A DNA stretch of 64,000 nt, taken from contig CAMGYJ010000010.1 in the NCBI GenBank assembly GCA_946122785.1, positions 13,181,467 to 13,245,466 on the forward strand, read 5' to 3'. Below are positions 47,685-59,925 of the stretch, in pieces. Source of the DNA: Linum tenue (lineage: Eukaryota > Streptophyta > Magnoliopsida > Malpighiales > Linaceae). Made by a program: the position numbers and the translations under genes. Within the stretch, counting starts at the first letter, position 1. The number at the start of each line of letters is the position of its first letter. The notes under the pieces were generated by a model that was not told where the DNA came from, made no database searches, and worked only from the letters and a program-made list of their open reading frames with translations.

Positions 47685-49076
47685 TGACACACTAAAGCAC
47701 AACACCAAACTACGACCAAGTGTAATCGCAGTCCGGAAATGCAGACGAGTGGCAAGTTCTATTTGTCAACCCGGGGTCTAGATCTACTGCCTACTCCGTG
47801 ATTATCTATTATCTAGCAAACTAAGTCGAGTGATTGTGATTTTAACTAAAAGCAGTAAGAAAGCAGGAAATGATTCAAAGTTCTTTAGCAAGGGAAGAGT
47901 CACTCGGGAATGAGTTCCCCTAGCTCCTTAGTTAGGCCGAGGTTGTAATTACCCTAGGTTGATTAAACTGTGGACGATCCGACAGTAGTTTGGAACCTCT
48001 TAAGCTGACCAAGCCCTCTCAGGCAGGCTAACCGGCAGGCGACTAACCTTCACCGGGATAGACTGCTGAGGCAATAAGCACAGAACTCCACTACTGGAAT
48101 TGGGTTCCAGTACAAAGCAGTAAATCGATTAACTCTAGTATAACCAATCTACCACTACCGATTGATGAAGCTCTAACAACCTAATCAGATTCTATCTATC
48201 TCAGGTTGCAGCAGAAATCAAGAAAAGATGATCAGACTTCAATTGACTCAATGAATCATGCATCAATCGATTATAACCAATCAGTATATCAATCCTAAGT
48301 CATTACAATCAAGATTTCTAACACATGGAACTAGGGTTCTTCATATCCAAGTGAGAGAGGGTTCTACTCCATAGAGAGAGAGAGAGAGGAAAATAGAAAT
48401 CAGAGTAGTCATACTCATAAAGTGAGGAAAATCTGCTCTGGGATGTCGATCTTCACTCCTGGGGATGCAATCTGGGCGTCAATGCTAAGAAATCCACTCC
48501 AAATAGCTCTTAGGGTTTGTTCTTCGCACTTTCTCTCTCTAAAGCTCTGTTTTTTGCTCAAAAATTCGATTCCCTCTCCTTAGGCTCAAAATTGGGTTAA
48601 AACCCATAATTTCCCGACCACACGGTCAGGCCACATGACCGTGTGGAATCCTAGTATGCCCGTGTGATCTCCAAAATGCGACGTTTCAATTAAGTGCCTC
48701 CACGAATGCTACACGGCTAGAGGTGCACGGCCGTGTAGGAAACTGGCTTGCCCGTGTGACATCTCTGGAATTTCCACACGGCCTCAAGGGACCTAGTACA
48801 CGGCCAGTGCACTTGTCCGCGTAATGGAATTCCACACGGCCACGCCACACGGCCGTGTGGCTGCTAGGTCTGGCCGTGTGGATTCCTCAGCTTCCCGCCA
48901 AACGTCCAACTTTCGTCCAATCGACCCCGAACTCGTTCCCAAACCTCCATTCACGTACTAGGACCCGAAATATCACAAACAAGAATAACCTAGCGTGAAA
49001 TCGGCCTAAGATACGAGAAATGAGGCTCAAACGATATAAGAATGGTGGAAAAATATGTGTATATATCAAGTCATCA
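47685..49076 (-). mobile_element. Solo LTR, 1392 bp, in the LINE
   Basis: Ends TGACACACTAAAGC and AAGTCATCA (TG..CA) are flanked by the perfect 5-bp duplication GCAGG at 47680-47684 and 49077-49081, and the LINE reading frame resumes directly after it. Minus orientation (TGATGACTTGATATATACAC start) is suggested by similarity to common plant Ty3 LTR starts. No internal retroelement sequence is left, so it arose by recombination between LTRs. Confidence 0.85.
48615..48890. repeat. Clustered CACACGGCCGTGTG palindromes within the solo LTR
   Basis: At least six diverged copies of the self-complementary core ACACGGCCGTGTGG / CCACACGGTC / CATGACCGTGTGG lie within 280 bp, each able to pair with itself or its neighbours. 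Confidence 0.8.
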
Positions 49077-49081
49077 GCAGG

Positions 49082-49698
49082 AGCTTCTGGACATACACCT
49101 GCTCCTCTGGTTCATGGAACTGGCGGAAGATTCTGAAGCTTAGACAAAGAGTAGGTCCCTACATCTCTTTCAGGGGAGATAAAGCCTTATTAGATGGCTC
49201 TCCTATGCCTCTATTCTCAATCAAGAGGGTCTGGAATTTCCTTCGACCTGTCAGGAGCACTGTAAGCTTGTGGAAAGTTCTCTGGAAAGGCAGGGGCATA
49301 CATAAAAATCAGATCATAACATGGCTGTAATGAGAGATAGTATAAACACTAAGGTGAAAATGCAAAAATGGGGTGTCAAAGGGGATTTGAAGTGTAGTTT
49401 GTGTGATGATGGAGTTGAAGACATGGATCATCTCTTTGTGCATTGCCCTGTTCATGTTTCCCTTTTTGACAGGGTGCTCTACATTCCCCCTATGCAGAGC
49501 TGGGATGATGAGGTGAGATGGACTGTTTTGAAGCTCAGTGCTGTAACAGAAGAAGCAGAAGCGGGAAGAATCATATGGCAGAGCTGGGTGAGCAATGTCT
49601 GGCGGGAACGATGTAGGAGAATGTATGCTGGACAGGTAATTTCCCCTGCTGTGCTACCCAACAACTCATTTGCCACTTCAGAGTCAACTAATGGTTGA
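49082..49698 (+). pseudogene. LINE ORF2, part 3 (zf-RVT end)
   Basis: Reads SFWTYTCSSGSWNWRKILKL, RVWNFLRPVRSTVSLWKVLW and, after a stop and shift near 49318, CSLCDDGVEDMDHLFVHCPV, the C-x2-C...H-x4-C zinc-binding domain (zf-RVT) at the end of plant L1 ORF2. It ends with WRERCRRMYAG. Confidence 0.9.
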
Positions 49699-50478
49699 CC
49701 GGATGGAAATTAAACGGTTTGGGTATTAAATTGTTTTTGAAATGGTTTTGCTATTATTTTATTTAAAATGAAAGGTTTGGTTATTAAATTGTATTTACCC
49801 TATTTTTAACTACGTAGGTTTCGCTCTCTAGTTTCAATATGGCTCACTAACGACTAGGAGAACAGGTACCAATTTCTTTCTTCTTCTTGGAACAACAACT
49901 TAACTAATTCTGTAACAGATTAAGCCTAGGAAACACAAACTGGATTTTTTTTAAAGAAATCTCTATTGGTACATTGAACAAGGAAACTTCAGTACGTGGA
50001 AGCTTAATGAACGACCAAGCTCTATCTCAAGTTGTTGAGCTGCATATATGCCGTATGCTTTACCAACTTGTGATCTATGTCAACCATTTCCAGAATCCAA
50101 ACTGACTTTGTTTGCTTTCATTTCCTACACATCGTACCTGACTCGACTCATATGCTCCAGGAGCATATATAGAATGATTCAATGATCTAGCCGTTAAATT
50201 TACATGGATGAGCTCCAATCAATTTCAACGGTCAATTCTTATTTTCTTTTAAATTGAGCTTTGGGTTTGGATTAGAGAATCGAGGCATGGGGTTTATCCA
50301 TTTGAGGTTAGGGTATAGTATCATACCTCAAACTCGGTTTAATTCTGGTCAAGATAGAAATATCTCACTATGACTACATGGAGCATAGTATGCTCCATGA
50401 GCACACAAGAGTCTGACCCGTGTATATATATATATATATATAATACTCTCCAGGAGCACACAAAGTGAACCATATATA
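49699..50478. other. AT-rich spacer with a dispersed repeat and TA microsatellite
   Basis: No gene. The segment 50185-50400 is related to 53028-53265. A TA run lies at 50423-50442. TATGCTCCAGGAGCATA (50153) and ATGGAGCATAGTATGCTCCAT (about 50380) are short palindromes at the borders of the repeated segment. Confidence 0.55.
50185..50400. repeat. Dispersed repeat, copy A
   Basis: Shares GATCTAGCCGTTAAAT, TCAACGGTCAAT, TTAGAGAATCGAGG and GGTTAGGGTATAGTATCATA, in the same order and spacing, with 53028-53265. Possibly a degenerate MITE. Confidence 0.7.
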
Positions 50479-50872
50479 TATATGGTGGCTTCTACAGTAC
50501 CCCGGGTGAAATCCGAGTTACCGCTACCTTGAGTATGAAAACTCTATCTAGACCTCTAATTAGCACAATTTTTGGGTCTGATACTATACTCTAACCCTTA
50601 ATAAGTGAACCCTAGGTTCTAATTATCTAAATCATAAACTATACACCCTCAAATGGTGCATTCATTTTCCCCTATATTTTGACGAATCATAACCGTCGAT
50701 CATTGTTTCTAATTAAATTGATCTTTTGGTATAAGATTTAGAGAATTAAAACTTAGATTTTGATCTTATAGTATCATGTCCGAAAGATCAGGCAATTCAA
50801 GATCTAAATAGCATTTTCATACTCAAGATATGCGGTACCCTGGATTTCACTCTGGGTACCGTAAAACTCACT
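50479..50872. mobile_element. MITE-like element, about 394 bp
   Basis: Imperfect inverted ends of about 70 bp: the left runs GGTGGCTTCTACAGTACCCC, the right is AGTGAGTTTTACGGTACCCA when reversed. Both continue with GTGAAATCC and CTTGAGTATGAAAA. The flanks are (AT)n, so the target duplication is ambiguous. Confidence 0.65.
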
Positions 50873-53027
50873 ATATATATAAGCTTAATAATCCTCATCA
50901 TGCCACTGAATAAATTTTCTCAATCTATGAATAACATATTATAACTTTAAGGTGGTAATTTTGTATCTAATCCAATCCAATCCATCTACAAAAATATTTC
51001 ATTAATTCAATTCATTTAATTCAAATAAATTTTGATTGATCGATTTATGGATTGATTCATGATATCGAGATTAAAATTTTTACATTTTCATACCTAGATT
51101 TTAATTTTTGGACTAAAATATAATGGGAAAATTACATTTTGATATTAATTTTTTTACTATGAAGTTTTAGTGCCTAAACTTTTTAAAATTTACATATTCG
51201 TTTAATGCTTAGATGCCACTTGGATATATGAATCAACAACCAATTTATGAATCCACTAATCTAATTTGATCAGAATTCATGAATTTACTAATTCAATCCA
51301 CCAAATGATAAATTAAATTCATTTGTCACATCTGCTCGAGCTAAATACCTAAGAGACTAAGAAGATGGAGACCGGACAAGTGCTAACACACTATAATGTT
51401 AGCACCATGCTAACAATAATAATAAGGGCATTTTCGTAACTACCACCTAAAGCTATATAATTATTTTACATGTGTATATATACCATACACCCGAAAACTC
51501 GAGCTGTCTATACATACGTCACGCATATTATGGCTTATGCCCATATTACTCAACAATAATATGCATATGTTTGTCCGACTTTTAGAAGTGTTTTTATGCT
51601 CCAAAAGGTGAAGTTGGGTCAAACACCTCTAAAAGCTTGACTTTGAAAACCCAAAAAGTGCTTTGACATAACATAAAAGCAGAAGTTTCGGTTTGGAGCT
51701 TCTACCAAAATATGTTTTAAAAATACAAGATTATACTTACCATATTTTAATTTTATTTTGGAAAATATAATATTCTTTCATTTTTATCATTTAAAAAAAT
51801 AAAATAATATCATTTAATATAAAAGATATTTAACAAGATCCATTTTGACTACTTTTTATTTTTAAAATTTGTATTCATATTTTTTTAGTAGAAATCCTTT
51901 TGAATAATTTTACATGATCTCTTATATTAAAAAATACTTATAATAATTTCTAGCCAAACATCAACTGCTTATTTTAGAAATGCTTATCTAAAAGTTCAAG
52001 TCAAAAACAGCTTTTGCAAAAACTACAGAAGAGCCAAACTAGCTATACTTCTGCATTGCTAACACGTATGTGTATATGATCGCGGAGGTGTTGAAAAAAA
52101 AAAAAAAAATTACACACGGTTGTAGTGTTCAAATCGGTGGGAAAGACTGGTCAGATATGGCTCAATATTGGTCCTCATCTTTATGTTGCCGAAAGCATTT
52201 GTAAAAAGTCAACCCGCTGCATAAATAAACCAAGTAGTATTGGAGGTTTCTGTTTCCATCGCACTTCCAATTCTCATACGCACGCAGGTCACACGAAGGT
52301 GGACTAATTAATTAATTCGTGCTCAATATATAAAACCTAATTAAGTTGAAATTCATTTAAGAAATTAGGCCAAATGCAACTAGCTACTATCTTCCACGCA
52401 TATTATTAATACGACATCGGATCAACCTTCTTCAAGAAGCAGAAACCTGAAAATTGGGTCTCTGGACTGGGTCGAACCTGTAGCTCCGATCGGTGACTTC
52501 TTCAGCTATCTTCTTACATTGTTATGCAAAGCCTGATGAGGACCAAACATTAAGTGGCCGGCTGCAGTTTATATGTATAAGAAACAGTCACTCTGTCTAT
52601 GTATATGTGGGGAGTGTTTCATTTCATGCAATAATATACACGGTCATTTTGAGAGCTACGTAGACGTCATGGATGACCTAGAAATATGAAGTCTTTGTCT
52701 TCTTTATCGATCGAGGATCATCAACTGAGACTGAGACTGAGACTGAGTTATATTATATGCGGACGTAATTATTTAGTTATTCCTAGCTAGCTAGCTACAC
52801 CAATCCAAGTTCATTCGAAAACTTTATTTATTAGATGCAGTGAAAACGAAGAAGCCCAGTTACTGAAATTAATTGCATATATATTATTATTATTATTATA
52901 CAAAAAAGTCCTTAAATCCACAACTCAATTATTTTGATCTTGACATTCGCCCTGTATTTCTCTCATAAAACGAAGAAATTATTACATGCTTCCAGTCTCT
53001 GTGATGAACAATATCAAAGAGTATAAG
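50873..53027. other. AT-rich spacer
   Basis: No supported gene. The segment 51565-52045 has loosely inverted ends (GACTTTTAGAAGTG-like and AAAAGTTCAAGTC) and may be a degraded MITE. Short runs such as A15 (52095-52109) and ATT repeats (52885) are present. Confidence 0.45.
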
Positions 53028-53265
53028 TGATCTGGCCGTTAAATATAATGTTGTTTTTTGAGCTCCGGCCAATCTCAACGGTCAATGAACATTTTTTATT
53101 AAATTGAACTTCTGGCGAGTTTAGAGAATCGAGGACTGATCGATATTTATCCATTAGAGGTTAGAGTATAGTATCATACCACAAATTTGATTTAATTCAT
53201 AATCTAGATAAATATATCTCGATAAAAATACATGAAGTATAGCAATAGTATACCAATCTGACCCT
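53028..53265. repeat. Dispersed repeat, copy B
   Basis: A diverged direct copy of 50185-50400 (GATCTGGCCGTTAAATAT, TCAACGGTCAATG, TTAGAGAATCGAGG, GTTAGAGTATAGTATCATAC). Confidence 0.7.
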
Positions 53266-53704
53266 ATATATATTACATCAGTAATTAACCCTGCATATAT
53301 GATTATATGTAATAAAAATAATAATTTAACCCTGCATATAAAAAGCTTTAAATATAACAAGTGATAAGACGTTTTATCATTCTCTTCCTCTTCTGATGAG
53401 GAGTGATGATATATATAGACATGTGAGGAGGAATTATATGACGCTATAGAGGCCCATAACTTGGACATCTTCTTCACCATGGTTGGATCAGTTCACCAAC
53501 TGTGAGCACGTACAGCTCCATTTGGTTTTCCGGTTTTAATTGAAACTACTAAACTGATAATTTTTTTTAGTAATTTTGGTTTCGATTATAACTGAAAAAA
53601 TTAATAAGAAATCGATAACTCTCTAAATCAATAATGTTCATCAACAACACCGCCTTGATAGTAAATCTAAAAACATAACTTGGTCCTACTACTGGAGATA
53701 GTTA

Positions 53705-53976
53705 TGTCACATCCCGAATCATTTCGGGATGAAGATAATGCCCGCTTTGAGCCTCGACCCTTACGGTTTTTGATTTGGGGTGCAATTCAAGGTGACTTCC
53801 TATAAGTCACCCATCATTGTAGTACTCCACACTGAGCACGTTTAACTTCAGAGTTCTCACAAAAACTCCTCTGTTTCACCTCAAAACGCGTCTTGTCATT
53901 TAAGATTAGTTTCCTACTTATGAACCATGGATCTCTCCTCTGCTTTGTCGATGTGGGATTCACCTAAAGTGTTACA
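53705..53976 (-). mobile_element. Cassandra-type TRIM LTR carrying a 5S rRNA-like segment
   Basis: On the minus strand it starts TGTAACACTTTAGGTG, has TCCCACATCGACAAAGC and ends GGGATGTGACA, as Cassandra LTRs do. The middle (about 53790-53890) matches the 3' two-thirds of plant 5S rRNA: GAACTCTGAAGTTAAACGTG, then GTGGAGTACTACAATGATGG and GTGACTTATAGGAAGTCACC. Cassandra LTRs are known to carry such Pol III promoter-bearing sequences. No second LTR is adjacent, so this is a solo LTR. Flanking 5-mers (AGTTA, ATGAA) do not match. Confidence 0.85.
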
Positions 53977-56589
53977 ATGAATTTTCAAATCTTACCCTAT
54001 ATAAAAAAAAAAAGAATTTTCAAATCTCACAATTAATAAGCGAAGACAAAAAATTTAAGTGGCAAATAATTCGTTTCGCCATTTTAATGCCACCATGTTG
54101 ATGACCTTTCGTTCAAGTTGGTAGCATAGATCGACATTAGCATTAAAAGGGTGGGCCGGGCGGGCAGCTGCTTTGCTTTTCTTTGCCCTTAATTATACGA
54201 ACCTTAAATTGAACCCAACCCAGCCCAGCAAAGCAAATCCTGCTCCTACATCTGGCTGTGTCAACCCTTGTGATGGCAACACGTTGGATGTGTACTACAT
54301 TTAATTTCCTTGTTGTTGTTTCCCATCTTTAGGGCTGCCTCCCTCCTTCTCAATGGCTAAGTCGTCTCATGAATTGATGGAGATAAGAGAAGAAGCTGAA
54401 GTTCAGATATAAAAAAAGAAAAACCCTACCCATCACGAGTATCAACAGAGATAAGAAGGTGTAGCCACAGAAAGAAAGCATTGCCCGATGACCAGATCAT
54501 CTAAAAAATTTGACTTAGAGAAAGCTCGAAGTATGAACATTAGATCATTACATGTAGAAATACTATTGATACTCAAACCAAAACCGATTGTAGATTTAAA
54601 GTTTGTATAGTCAAGACGAAAAATCAAACCCGAATTATTTCGATAACTAAATTTTTCTCTTCACACAATAAATTAAACAGGTCCATTTAATTCACGACTC
54701 ACAAAGCACATTATTTAACCCAACTTCTGTTTCGAGATATGTTGAATCGAAATTCAAATCCAACCTATATGATTTGGTCGAGAACCAACTACTACTTTTG
54801 TCATTGGCCATACTCCATGGCTAATGATAAATAGCTGGATATGGGTATTCATTAGATTTCTTTTATCCACAGAAGGAAAACAGCCATATTTATGCACAAG
54901 TCCAAGAAGCTTTTTTGAAACATACAGTTTGGGGTGTGGAGGACTTTGGCTGTTGGTCTATTTTTTTTTTTTTTTTAACTGGTTAAAGCATGATCAATGC
55001 CATTGCCATATATGCAGAATCCAAAACGGCAACGCATTAAATGCCCTAGCCAGGGTGCTTTTTGCAGTAAATTGTTTTTGAAATGTACAGAGGTGCTTCA
55101 ATACGACAATAAATTTTACTTAGTTTGGATCCTCTATGACTGGTCACTTTTATGTGTCTTAGTATATCTAGTGGGAGGTGAACCCAGATTGTTAAATGCA
55201 TTTTTTGCGAATGACAAACAAATTATATGTATTTACCATATTGTTACTAGACTCAAATGCCTTGGTCAACCTGCCAGATCCTGTCATAAACACGGTCATC
55301 TGAATCAACTTCATGTCTTTAGAGAACGTGTAATGCGTATAGAAAACATTGGAAAGTGAAGGATGAAACTTATTGCAACGATTGTTGCCCTAACCCTGCA
55401 CCTAGAAAGCATTATTATTAATAGTAGGTCATTTATCAACACAAAGAAAAAAGAGAGAGAAAAGTAACCCTTCACATGAATGGATTATAAATTGAATATC
55501 TTTTTGAAGCAATATCGATCAAACAAATCAAAGTAATACGGTAGAAGATCATCTAATATTTATTCTGACAATAAATTAGTCATATGATATCATAATCTCT
55601 TAAAAAATGCCCTTGAATTCATTCAAGACAGTTAGTAAAACTTAGATGCGAGAAGAATATGGTCTTAGCTGGATTAAATTATCTTAATAGAAAAAAAGAC
55701 TTTTCCTCTGTGCATGTCTATAATGGGTAAATCCCCATAAAAAGGGACAATTTTGGTGTAGTTTGTGATTGGATGTAATTGTTAAGATTTTTTCTCGGAT
55801 AAATCTTTCTCTTCATATCTTCCTTCTTCTTCTGGGATCTTCGGGGTTCGAATCTGACCTCGCCCACAACTAGTCTCAGTCTTGAACCCGTGTCAATCCT
55901 CCCTTGACATATATCTCTCTCTGCAAAAAGTAGTAAATAATTGTACTACATTTTAATTCATTTGAGTATATATAATAATGTTCACCATTCATAACCATGC
56001 ATAAAAATATAATTGAACACGTTAATATAATGAAAATTGTACTTGTAGTTCAAGAAGACCTACAACCTGCTTCTAAGTTATTGAACACTGTAAATGTAGT
56101 GCAATTTTTTTGACATCAAAATCATCCTCACCCTGATCCTCTCCACTACTTGGGAGAGGGAGGGGTTGCTGCCATGCCAAATTGATGGGTTTAATGAATG
56201 CCACACGGTAATGTGAAATGGCCAAATGCAAGAAGAAGAAGAAGAAGGAGGCGGATGGCTTAGATTAGAAGAGAAGAGGAGGGTGGTGGGGTCAAAGCAA
56301 AGCATATACATAAAGTCATAAACATAGCTGACTTTTCGCAACAAAATCAAAATGGAGTAGTAAATGCTGTTTGCTCTCCGTTTTGACTCTCTTTTTTGGA
56401 AGCTGAAGTAAGGGTAAGAATTATTACCTCACAGTCTGAGTCTGCCTTACATTATTAAAATATTAAGAAAGAAAAAGCAAAAGAAACCACCCTTTCTTCT
56501 TCATTTTTGTCTGTAGCGTCTCTCGTTCATCCTCTCCAATTCCAATTCCTACTTGTCTATTAGTTTTTATCTGGTTTTGCATCTTGGTC
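53977..56589. other. Spacer and distal promoter region of the MYB gene
   Basis: No supported gene; open frames at 54824-55359 lack domains. A pair of weak Pol III-like boxes (TGGTGTAGTTTG about 55754; GGTTCGAATC 55844-55853) is noted but rejected as a SINE. CT-rich, GAAGAA-rich sequence lies at 56220-56520. Confidence 0.5.
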
Positions 56590-56598
56590 TATAAATAG
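56590..56598 (+). promoter_or_regulatory. TATA box of the MYB gene
   Basis: TATAAATAG lies 157 bp upstream of the MYB ATG, which would give a 5' UTR of about 125-135 nt with no upstream ATG obvious in the last part. Confidence 0.7.
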
Positions 56599-56754
56599 AC
56601 GTGAACGAGAGACTCCACAGTGGGAAGGCCAAACAACCCTTTGCTTTGACGCCTTGTCTCTCTCCCTACCCTTTCCTTTCTTTCTTCCATCTCCCCAAAC
56701 CCACAAAGCAGAGATTGAGGTAGAAGGAATAATAGACAGAGTGAAAGGGCGGCG

Positions 56755-57932
56755 ATGGGGAGGCCACCTTGCTGTGAGAAAGTGGGAGTGAAGAAAGGGC
56801 CATGGACTCCCGAGGAAGACATCATGTTGGTGTCTTGCATTCAGGATCACGGCCCTGCCAATTGGCGATCCGTTCCAACCAATACTGGTAATTCATTCCC
56901 TTCCTATGATTTTTTTGTGTTTCTTTTTTGCTTACTGGGAATGATAATTTTTGTGCGTGGGGAGTTGGTTTTGGGCATTAAATTAAAAGCTCTGCTGCTG
57001 CCTGCCTGTGCCTGTGGCTGTGCTTTTCTCTGGTTTGCGCTAGCTGTGTGAATTTAATGAAATACTGCACTGTTATCTACCTGTCATGACCTCCCTTTTC
57101 TTACTGCGCGGCAGGTTTGCTGAGATGCAGCAAGAGCTGCCGACTGCGGTGGACAAACTATCTCCGGCCGGGGATAAAGCGGGGGAACTTCACCCCTCAG
57201 GAGGAGAAGATGATCATCCACCTCCAAGCCCTCCTCGGCAACAGGTGGGCAGCCATCGCATCCTACCTCCCCCAGAGGACCGACAACGACATCAAGAACT
57301 ACTGGAACACCCACCTCAAGAAAAAGCTCCACAACAACCACCACCCACAACAACAAGAAGAAGAAGAAGGAGGGTCGCCATCCGACTCACCCACGGCGGC
57401 TTCCTCTTCCCACAAACACTCCAAAGGGCAGTGGGAGAGGCGCCTCCAGACCGACATCGGCCTCGCCAAGCAAGCCCTCTGCCACGCCCTCTCCCTCCAC
57501 CAAAATTCTTCCAAACCCTTTGATCTCCACCACACAAAGCAGCAGCAGCGCCAATCTTCGCCGACGTCGGGTAGTACGAGTAATAACTCGAGCGGTTACG
57601 CGTCGAGCGCGGACAACATCGCCAGGCTGCTGCGGAGCTGGATGAAGAATCCAGATCCGGCTCACTCCGACACCACTCAGAATTCCAAAACCAACAACCA
57701 CAACAACAATTTCGACTCGCTCTTCAGCTTCAGCTCCCCCTCGGACGCTGGGTCGCAGTCGGTGGAAAGCAAGCCGATACCCATCCAAAGTAATGACACT
57801 ACACCGCCGCTTTCGTTGCTGGAGAAGTGGCTATTCGACGACACCAGCATCATTACAAACACTACTACCGCCGCTGACCTGATCAACATGGCGCCGATAG
57901 ACGCCGCCGTTGCCGCTTCCGGCTTGTTTTGA
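56755..57932 (+). CDS. R2R3-MYB transcription factor, subgroup 1 type (MYB30/60/94/96-like)
   Basis: Exons 56755-56887 and 57115-57932 join at the conserved first MYB intron (GT/AG) to give 316 aa. R2 (about residues 14-64) reads [47 protein letters not shown]3 (about 67-115) reads [40 protein letters not shown] and [11 protein letters not shown], with Phe for the first Trp as is usual. The MGRPPCC start, [31 protein letters not shown] and [11 protein letters not shown] are shared with subgroup 1 factors, which act in the nucleus on stomatal function, cuticular wax and stress responses. Which member it matches cannot be decided here. No bHLH-interaction motif is seen. The second intron common in R2R3-MYBs, at the GN(R/K)W codons, is absent. 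The C-terminal half is Ser/Asn/Gln-rich. Confidence 0.95.
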
Positions 57933-58670
57933 AGTCTAGAAATTAGTACCATCATTACTTACTTACCTATCCTTTTTTTTTTAATCTTCACCATCATATC
58001 GTATCATACCATAAGATCGCTGTTAATTAATTCTTGTCTTTTTGCATCTTCTGGGTTTTGGTCTTTTTTGTTATGGGTAGTGAAATTCTTAGGTGTCCTT
58101 AGTAGTAATAGTGATGGGAGGGAAGGAGTAAGAGATGGAGGTGGCCCTTTCAAGCTTTCCTGCAGGAAGGGCTTCAAAACAAAACAAAGACCGCAGTACA
58201 GTTTGGAAGATGAAGAAGAAGAAACAAGTGTAAATTAATTATGCAGTAGGAGTACATGCTTTAATTAATCTTTCCGTATTTACATTATAATAACATGTAT
58301 ATGTATATACTGCAATTTGGTACCCTCTCATCTCTCAAGTCTCAACTGTTATTATTAATTAATATCAAATTTCTTTTCCCCCATGAGTACTCTCTTCTTC
58401 ACCCTTCAAATTATCACTTCCTTTCAATCTCTTACCTAGCGGTTCTATGCCCTGGTTTTCTGGTGGGACAAGAGTCAACGCCATAGATGTCTGCAAATTA
58501 ATTGTACCAGCTGGCTTGCACCTGAAGATCACAAGTTGCTTTTTATATGTGAGAGCCAAGTCAAAGCCCGTCTGAAAGTATTAATGATCAACTAGTTATA
58601 GAGTACAAAATTAGAGTCCAACAACGGCACAAAATGTTAGAATCAAGTTAGTCGAGGTGAACATTGCACC
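57933..58670. other. 3' flank of the MYB gene
   Basis: Probable 3' UTR followed by spacer up to the hAT-type element. No clear AATAAA signal was singled out, and no further gene is seen. Confidence 0.5.
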
Positions 58671-58679
58671 TATAGGTGT

Positions 58680-58930
58680 CAATCGGGCGGGTTCGGGCTG
58701 GGTTCAATCGGGTTCGGGTTCAAACGGGTTGCGGGTTAGTCGGGTTGCGGGTTCATCGGGTTCGGGTTCATCGGGTTCGGGTTCAAACGGGTTGCGGGTT
58801 AGTCGGGTTGCGGGTTCATCGGGTTCGGGTTCAATCGGGTTGCGGGCAAATCGGGTTGCGGGTTCATCGGGTTTTGGGTCGGGCGGGTTGCGGGCGGATC
58901 GGGTTTCGGGTTGTTCGGGTCAGCGCATCA
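58680..58930. repeat. Left subterminal CGGGTT repeat array
   Basis: Irregular repeats of TCGGGTTGCGGGTT, ATCGGGTTCGGG and AACGGG span about 250 bp just inside the left end. Confidence 0.9.
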
Positions 58931-59459
58931 AGTAACTTAACTCATTACTCATTACCAACTTACACATTTTATTACAATAATTTAAAATATTTTCTCAACT
59001 TTTTAACCAATTTATTTCTACCTCGTATATATATACTTAATTTTTTTGAAAAAAACTAGTCAAAATGTTAAATCAATTTGTACGAGTTGCAAACTTGTTA
59101 TGTAATTAATCATAATTGGTAAAGTATTATAGCTAATAGTAATGGTGATATCAATATTTGCAACCAAAAGACACCATTAATTGTTTATTTGACATTTTAG
59201 TATTAATTCAGTAGTATTTGGATTAAAGTATCTCGTTTAGTATAACCATGCAAATCTGGTATTTGGCGTGTGGTATTTGGCAAAAGCATAGTGATAAAAA
59301 GAGTTATTTCGAAATAACTCATTGCGCAAATAACTTCAGTAAACTGTTGCCGAACGAGTTATTTGTAAAATTGTTCGAATTATCCTAAAAATTGAACCAT
59401 TAAAGATTAGCTATCAAATTTAGTAAAATTATTGTGACTTCAATCATAACTTACTCAAT

Positions 59460-59925
59460 AGCATATATCCTATACACTTAGCCTTACCCTCAATCAACAA
59501 TATTAAGTTAGTATATGTTGTTGATTGTATACCCTAAACCATCAATACATTATACCCTAACCACATAACCTATACCCTATACCCTAACCATATGTCTTTG
59601 AGTTGTGATTTTGCTAGTATAGTTAATTTAAAAGTAAAATTCATACTTTGATTTTCAAAACATAGATAAAAAAGTGATATTTGCTAATTGTTATACCCTT
59701 ACCATATATCCTATACTTTACACCACATACCTTGTATCCTAACCACGTACCATAAACATAAATTAAAAAGGGATCTCCTGCCGTTAAAGACTTCAAATGA
59801 CTTCAAGTGAACATATGTTAATAAAAAACTTGGAACCGTCAAAACAATCAATATCTTATACCCTAACCATATACACCCTAAACCATATGTACCTTATACC
59901 TTATACCCTAACCATATACTTTATG
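59460..59925. repeat. ACCCTAA-rich degenerate repeats
   Basis: Many short copies of TATACCCTAACCATATACC lie here, and similar ones at 62100-62420. They resemble telomere repeats (CCCTAAA) only loosely and are interspersed with TATACC. Confidence 0.7.

Larger units (their letters stand above)
42610..49698 (+). mobile_element. L1-type LINE, interrupted by two insertions
   Basis: ORF1 (42610-43719) and ORF2 remnants (43985-49698) follow in plant L1 order. ORF2 is split by a Pack-MULE-like element (46366-47489) and a solo LTR (47685-49076). Without those insertions and their duplicated target sites the LINE spans about 4.6 kb. No 5' promoter or 3' poly(A) with target duplication was resolved. 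Confidence 0.9.

Noticed and set aside
55753..55925. Possible tRNA-derived SINE with A-box-like TGGTGTAGTTTG and B-box-like GGTTCGAATC
   Set aside because: The boxes are about 90 bp apart, far more than in SINEs or tRNAs, and no poly(A)/T tail or target duplication was found.
57084..57955. Long minus-strand open frames opposite the MYB exon
   Set aside because: They are antisense shadows of the GC-rich MYB coding exon with low-complexity translations.
58657..58935. Gly/Ser-rich repeat proteins encoded over the CGGGTT arrays
   Set aside because: The frames are a by-product of short tandem repeats at the element end, without start context or conservation.
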